A stretch of DNA of 64,000 nucleotides from Megascapheus bottae (lineage: Eukaryota; Chordata; Mammalia; Rodentia; Geomyidae). Below, piece after piece: positions 59,086-64,000 of this stretch. Each line of letters starts with the position of its first letter. Within the stretch, counting starts at the first letter, position 1. The DNA lies in assembly GCA_024803745.1 (NCBI GenBank), contig JANJXV010000010.1, positions 31,641,525 to 31,705,524 on the forward strand. Direction: 5' to 3'. Position numbers and translations under genes: made by a program. The notes under the pieces are model-generated. The model saw only the letters and a list, made by a program, of their open reading frames with translations, did no database searches and was not told the origin of the DNA.

Positions 59086-60098
59086 ACACACAAAAGTTTT
59101 TAAAGACAGAAAATTGAAATAAAAAGTTTTTTTATTTAATTTTTTCACTAAAACACTTAAAGTCATAAATAGTACAGTATGTCTTCAGGTACCAGCCCAC
59201 TACCCAGATTTAGTAATTATTAACTTGTAGCGAATATTTTTAAAAATCTTATAACTATACCCTTATTTCTCCTCAAAGTAAAATTTATTTTTCCTTATCT
59301 TTATGTCTGTTCTTTATTTCTTGAAGAGTTGTACATTGGTTACGATATTAGAGAACCTACAGCCATGAGAATTATGCAGTTGTAACTTGATATGTGTGTT
59401 ATTCTATTTCTGAGCAAGCACGAGATAATTGTTAGGACTCAGTAAAATACTGTGTGAGATCTATCCAGTATGAGTGCTGTGGAATACAGAATAAGAGTTA
59501 ATGGGTATCTGATTAGCGAATGTGGTAGTTTTTGAGGCATCTTCATACATTGTTCAATACTTATCTACCCAAGAAAGGGAGTTTATTCCCTTGCCTTCCC
59601 TTTAACTTGTGTTGGATAACTCACTACTGCTTTAATTAAATATTACTAAATGATAGGATGTCATATCCAGTTTTGTGGTTCCTTCCTGTTTCTTCTGGTT
59701 TCTTTCTAGTATTGTGATTTCTCCCTCTGAATGAAGAGGTAGAGGCATATTTATTTCTTTCATCACTCATTCTGGAGGAAGATAGCTACCCTACAGAAAG
59801 TGGCTTCAAGAGGGAGAGAGCCAAATTCCTTCCCTGTTTTAAGGGATTTCAGGTAAAAAGGCAAAGGACTAGCAACAAGATGTAGATAAGCTAGAAAGTA
59901 CATTCTGCCCCCAAATAAGGCTTGTGATAGTTTCTTTGCAACTTCACGAGAGACCTTGAATAAAACTGACTGAGTTGTTTGTATTACTTACAATAATAAA
60001 CTTTGGGACAACTGCATGTATTCACCCAAAAGAATATGGTTGAATTACCTATAGTGTGAATGTACAATGAGCTACAGTCTTTGTGAGAAAGAAAGACC
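59086..60098. other. Unannotated stretch, no gene seen
   Basis: No gene or recognised repeat. Confidence 0.4.
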
Positions 60099-60301
60099 TT
60101 TTTTTTTTTTTTGCCAGTCTTGGGGTTTGAAATCAGGACCTAGGCACTGTCCCTGAGCTTCTTTTGCTCAAGGCTAGCACTCTACCATTTTAACCACAGC
60201 ACCATTTCTGGCTTTTTCTGTGTATAAAGTATGGCAGAATCGAACCCAGGGTTTCATGAAGGCTAGGTAAGCACTCTATCACTAAATCATACTCCCAGCC
60301 C
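60099..60301 (-). repeat. IDL-Geo SINE, antisense, diverged
   Basis: A T run, 'tgccagtcttggggtttgaa', 'accacagcaccatttctggc', 'ggcagaatcgaacccagggt' and 'ctaaatcatactcccagccc'. No convincing target-site duplication was found. Confidence 0.88.
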
Positions 60302-60439
60302 AATAATGAGATCTTTATAAACAGATACTAGGGAGGTAGCTAGATATATTTCTGTGCAAGCAAACAATCAAACAAAAAGGTGCCAAGGGATGAGTATAAT
60401 ATGCTCCTTTCATGTAAGAAAGAAGAATAGGATTGGTGA

Positions 60440-60520
60440 CAGAATTTAAGTGGTAGGGCATGTGGTGAGCAGGCAAAAGCTCTGAATTCAAATCTTAGAA
60501 TCAAGAAAAACAACAATAAA
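60440..60520 (+). repeat. Geo-type right-half fragment with A-rich tail
   Basis: 'atttaagtggtagggcatgt', 'gctctgaattcaaatcttag', then CAA/AAT-rich tail. The left half is missing or unrecognisable. Confidence 0.5.
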
Positions 60521-61249
60521 AAGGTCAAATGTATATGCACCTATTTTTTTCATTATCACATCCTAGATTTATTACAAATGACCTGCAGGCAAAAGAATAG
60601 AACTATTACATAAACACTTCAATTCCATGTATATATCTTAAATAGAGGAAGAATTCAAACAAAAATACAGGATAAAATATTACAAAGCTCTAAGAAGAAG
60701 ATATGTTACTGAGCTCCATTTTTAGAGACAAATAAGGCAATATCCCTGCACATTAACTTTTTTGGTAATTTTTATATACTTTTATATGGTACAAGAGAAA
60801 AATAATCAGAGTTCACAATATACACTTCCCACACTATTTTCAGTTTTTGAACACTATATACCCTTTTGTTTTAATAAAGATACATTGTAATAAACTCCTT
60901 GCCCTTAAGTTTATAGTTTAAAAAATCATGTATGATTAATACACTAAAATTGCCTGTTTTTATTTTAATGTGGTGATCCACACAATAAAATGGTCAGAGT
61001 AACTCCTGGACAGGCAGAATAATTTTAATTTACATTCGCATAATGGCCAAGTGAGCCTACACTGAGCTAGATAGGAGGATGACATGCAGCTATTTTTATC
61101 AAAAGAAACAGACAAATCAACTAATAACTATAAAGTGATATATTCTGACTTTGATCTTATAAGAATTTTATATAATCAAAACAAAATTAAATTAAGATGA
61201 TTGGAAAAGCCAACTCTAAAGTGGAATAAAAACAGAAATGATATGCCAG
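60521..61249. other. Unannotated stretch, no gene seen
   Basis: AT-rich, no gene or recognised repeat. Confidence 0.4.
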
Positions 61250-61480
61250 GTGCAGTGGCTCACGTCTATAAATCCTAGCTACTCAGGAGGTTGAGATCTA
61301 AAAATCAAGGTTCAAAGCCAGCCTGGGCACAAAAGGACCTGAGACTCTCATCTCCAATTAACCTCTAGAAGAAATGGGAAGTGTGGCTTGGCTCAAGGGT
61401 AGGATGGTAGCCTTGAGCTGAAGAGCTCAGGGACAGCGCCCAGGCCGAGTTCAAGATCCACCTCCAAAAAAAAAGAAAAG
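61250..61480 (+). repeat. B1-Geo dimeric SINE, nearly complete
   Basis: 'gccaggtgcagtggctcacg', 'gctactcaggaggttgagat', 'cagcctgggcacaaaaggac', 'cctgagactctcatctccaa' and 'gagctgaagagctcagggac', then an A tail. It is a useful internal reference for the inverted copy at 17228-17450. Confidence 0.93.
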
Positions 61481-61974
61481 ATGACAACAAATTATATTAG
61501 GTTGATAACACAAACACACAAAGTAATTTGAGAAATCTTTGAATATAGCACCTGGATAATATGACATATATTGATTTCTCAGGACAAAAAGACGTGACAA
61601 AAATCCAACTTTCTTAGGACTTTCATTATTTCTTGTTGAAGCACTACTGCTGTGATTCTGAATTTATTTGTAATGAATGAAACAAATGAGTATATGTGGG
61701 CCTATGGGCAGATTTATTTGAGAGTCAGGGTTTTCATCAGGGATGAGTATGGATAAGAGTGGGGCTTGTAGAAAGATGAGAAAGAATTCTAGGTTGAACT
61801 GGAGATACTAAAAACGGAAGGTCTCCTTACTTTCTTAAATAGTTATATCTTAGCTTTAATATAGACATCATCATTGTAAGCACATCATCAAACTTGTCAT
61901 CAGTAATACAAGTTGCCACCACATCCCCTGATATGTGTTTCAGTGGCATGTACCTTATATATATGCATATACAC
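61481..61974. other. Unannotated stretch, no gene seen
   Basis: No gene or recognised repeat. Confidence 0.4.
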
Positions 61975-62036
<62 letters not shown>

Positions 62037-62100
62037 GTACCTACCTACCTATGTATCTATCATCTTACCTACCTACCTACCTACCCATCCATCTATCTAT
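61975..62100. repeat. (CTAT)n / (CTAC)n tetranucleotide array
   Basis: A pure CTAT run of about 15 units (to 62036) is followed by CTAC and mixed CTAC/CCAT units to about 62100. It produces spurious Tyr/Leu/Ser-rich plus-strand frames. Confidence 0.97.
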
Positions 62101-62314
62101 AAAGTTTAGCCTAGAGGTTCTTTGTGTGTAGTTTTTGAACAGCATCAACAGCCTTAATTATGAATGGCTAAAAAGGCAAATTATAGAGCTCCAACATAGA
62201 TTTTTGAATCAGAAACTCTCAGGGTTGGAACCAGAGATCTGTTTGACAAGCCTACTCCACAGTTCTGAAGCTTGGTAAAGTTTGGTTTAATTTGAATCCA
62301 ATGAGAAAACAAAA
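62101..62314. other. Unannotated stretch, no gene seen
   Basis: Short unique stretch between the tetranucleotide array and the L1 3' end. Confidence 0.4.
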
Positions 62315-62775
62315 TGAATCCATGGTTTCCCTCATTTGTAATAATTAGTACATATCTAGGATTCTCCTAAGAGAAGATCACAATAGCTTAAAAAAGCTAT
62401 GTACACATGGTCATACAGGATGAAACTAAACAAAATGAACTCTAGGATTGGAAACAAGAGATTTATCTTTGTGACTATTGTTCTTAATGTACTACACAAA
62501 GCTAGTTCTTTTCTCTTTTTTCCACTTATGACTAATCCCATGTGGTTATTGTATCTGACTTTGTTACTTGGAATATTATATATAAATTTATTTGTTAATT
62601 TGAAATAGGGAAGGGAAGGAGAAAACAAGATGGCTGGGAGGGGTTGGGGGGAGAGATATGGGGGTAAAAGCATGAGAAGGAGTATCAAGGTTTGAAAAGT
62701 AATACACCTATTACCTGATGAATGTTACTATAACCTCTCTATACATTATCCTGTCAATAAAATACAATTTAAAAG
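62315..62775 (+). mobile_element. L1 3' end (type B), about 460 bp
   Basis: It starts at the very end of ORF2 ('ggtttccctcatttgtaata') and contains the 3' UTR with a G-rich tract at about 62635-62665. It ends 'ctatacattatcctgtcaat' with an AATAAA signal. It shares the type B 3' terminus with 23997-24160 and 46291-46800. The 110-codon minus-strand frame at 62356-62688 is a by-product. Confidence 0.88.
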
Positions 62776-62804
62776 TCTGGTAACTATTCAGACCTTTAAA
62801 AAAA

Positions 62805-63030
62805 TATATCCGGGCATGGTGGCTCACACCTATAATCTTAGATATTCAGGACGCTGAGATCTGAAGATCACTGTTCAAAGCTAGTCCGGGTACTAACAAA
62901 CAAGAACATGATTCTCTTATCTCCAATTAATCATTAGAAAATGGGAAGTAGTGCTTTGGCCTTGAGCAGTAGAATTCAGGGAGAGTGCCTAGGTCCAGAG
63001 TTCAAGCCCGATGACTTACCAAAAAGCTCA
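62805..63030 (+). repeat. B1-Geo dimeric SINE
   Basis: 'ccgggcatggtggctcacac' is a nearly canonical 7SL/B1 head, followed by 'gatattcaggacgctgagat', 'cttatctccaattaatcatt' and the right half 'gggaagtagtgctttggcct' to 'gagttcaagcccgatgactt'. Part of the right half is deleted. Confidence 0.88.
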
Positions 63031-63905
63031 TGGTACACAAGGACAGAAGTAATATATTATAAGGTATAAATTTTAATTGGATCATAAATTTTTTAAATTC
63101 ATAGTTAATGTTGAGACAACTGAGAAAATTTCAATAGGGTTGCATGTTAGATGATAGTATTTATTTATTATTACTTACCATGTGTAAAATCAGGTATTTT
63201 GATTATATAAAAGAAAATTCTTATTTGCAGGGTATTATGGTAATGAGAAATAAAAAAGTCATGATGCCCATAGCATAGCAACTCCCTTTCAGATGATTCA
63301 GAAAAAAATATCAAAAACAAGTTTAAAAAAAAGGCAAGGGATATATCTCTATTCCAGAGAACTGTCTAACACATGTCAGGCTCTACATGCAGTCCCATAT
63401 AAACTTTCCTCTTTTTATCTAAAAAGGGAAACACACAAAATTCAACAAATGAACAACTCTGTAAGTTCATTTTGATAATGTGAAAGATTTTACATTTACT
63501 TGATGAGTGAACTGAAAGAGTTGAGATACCTGGGGTAGTCACTTTTTGAGCTCTGACAGAATTTTCATCCCTGTATTTTATAGCCACCCACACATGGACT
63601 ATATTAAAAAAAAAACAAAAAGTAATGCCTTTCTACTTTTTTCCTTGACTACAGTGGAAATGCAGAGAGTTAATAACATCATCAACAATAAACTTTTAAG
63701 GTTCAGCATCCTAATAAAACTGATGAATCTTGACTTGCAGCCTCAGCAGTTAAATTACTGCTATGAAAATCACTGCCACTGGCCAAGTTGCATGAAAGAA
63801 TAATTATACATGTTTACTGTTAACCATCAGTCAAGTCCAAGAGCTCTGAGCTGAAATATGAAATGTAATTAAACATGAATTCATACTCCTAGTGTCTACT
63901 TGCCC
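63031..63905. other. Unannotated stretch, no gene seen
   Basis: No gene or recognised repeat; frames of 60-85 codons have no recognisable domain. Confidence 0.4.
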
Positions 63906-63907
<2 letters not shown>

Positions 63908-63962
<55 letters not shown>

Positions 63963-63971
63963 CACACACAC
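63908..63971. repeat. (CA)n microsatellite, about 63 bp
   Basis: A CA run with a single AA interruption near 63961. Confidence 0.97.
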
Positions 63972-64000
63972 TCTATATTTTTCTCTGAATATTTTCCTAG

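Noticed and set aside
61975..62100. Regular tandem array as a possible CRISPR
   Set aside because: Units are 4 bp with no spacers; it is a tetranucleotide microsatellite in mammalian DNA.
62356..62688. 110-codon minus-strand frame
   Set aside because: It lies across the L1 3' UTR on the opposite strand.
1..64000. A novel multi-gene system, CpG-island promoter or gene cluster
   Set aside because: No CpG-rich block, no long non-repeat frames and no gene-like arrangement were found on either strand; the content is typical of mammalian gene-poor DNA.

Overview
The window looks like AT-rich, CpG-poor mammalian nuclear DNA, and I can support no protein-coding gene, rRNA, tRNA gene or CRISPR array in it. 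The SINEs suggest a geomyoid rodent (kangaroo rat, pocket mouse or pocket gopher group). The youngest SINE has an ID-like, tRNA-derived left half with pol III A and B boxes, joined to a right half that matches what I recall of IDL-Geo, a family described from Geomyoidea. A second abundant SINE joins a B1-like (7SL-derived) left half to the same right half. Species-level identity is not claimed. The window is either a gene desert or part of a very large intron.

Layout: 1-10 kb is mostly ancient repeats (MIR, L2, degenerate B1/ID monomers) with two IDL-Geo copies in inverted orientation (5.1 and 6.6 kb). 10.8-12.0 kb holds a complete but old MaLR solo LTR, an antisense B1-Geo copy and an L2 3' end. 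16.9-22.1 kb is a dense cluster of nested retroelements. It includes a B1-Geo copy whose 5' half is inverted and a chimeric retrocopy framed by a 17-bp target-site duplication. 25-35 kb is repeat-poor apart from single SINEs, MER5/MER20-like hAT fragments, a Tigger-like fragment and MIRs. 35-41 kb carries MIR, L2 and two ancient L1 fragments. 42-47 kb holds an L1 3' end and a 5'-inverted (twin-primed) L1 with an IDL-Geo nested in it. 51.8-54.1 kb is the best-preserved element, a 2.2-kb 5'-truncated L1 with reverse transcriptase and C-terminal ORF2 remnants, a 3' UTR and a 16-bp target-site duplication. 54-64 kb has AG arrays, a CTAT tetranucleotide array, a CA array, more SINEs and an L1 3' end.

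How the parts relate: the SINEs have A-rich tails and target-site duplications of the kind made by L1 machinery, and L1 copies of two 3' UTR types (A and B below) are present. The window is therefore a record of L1-driven insertion, with several uncommon products (inversions, a chimera, clustered ultrashort insertions). The only long open frames are L1 ORF2 remnants or chance frames. I found no undescribed functional system; the noteworthy items are structural.
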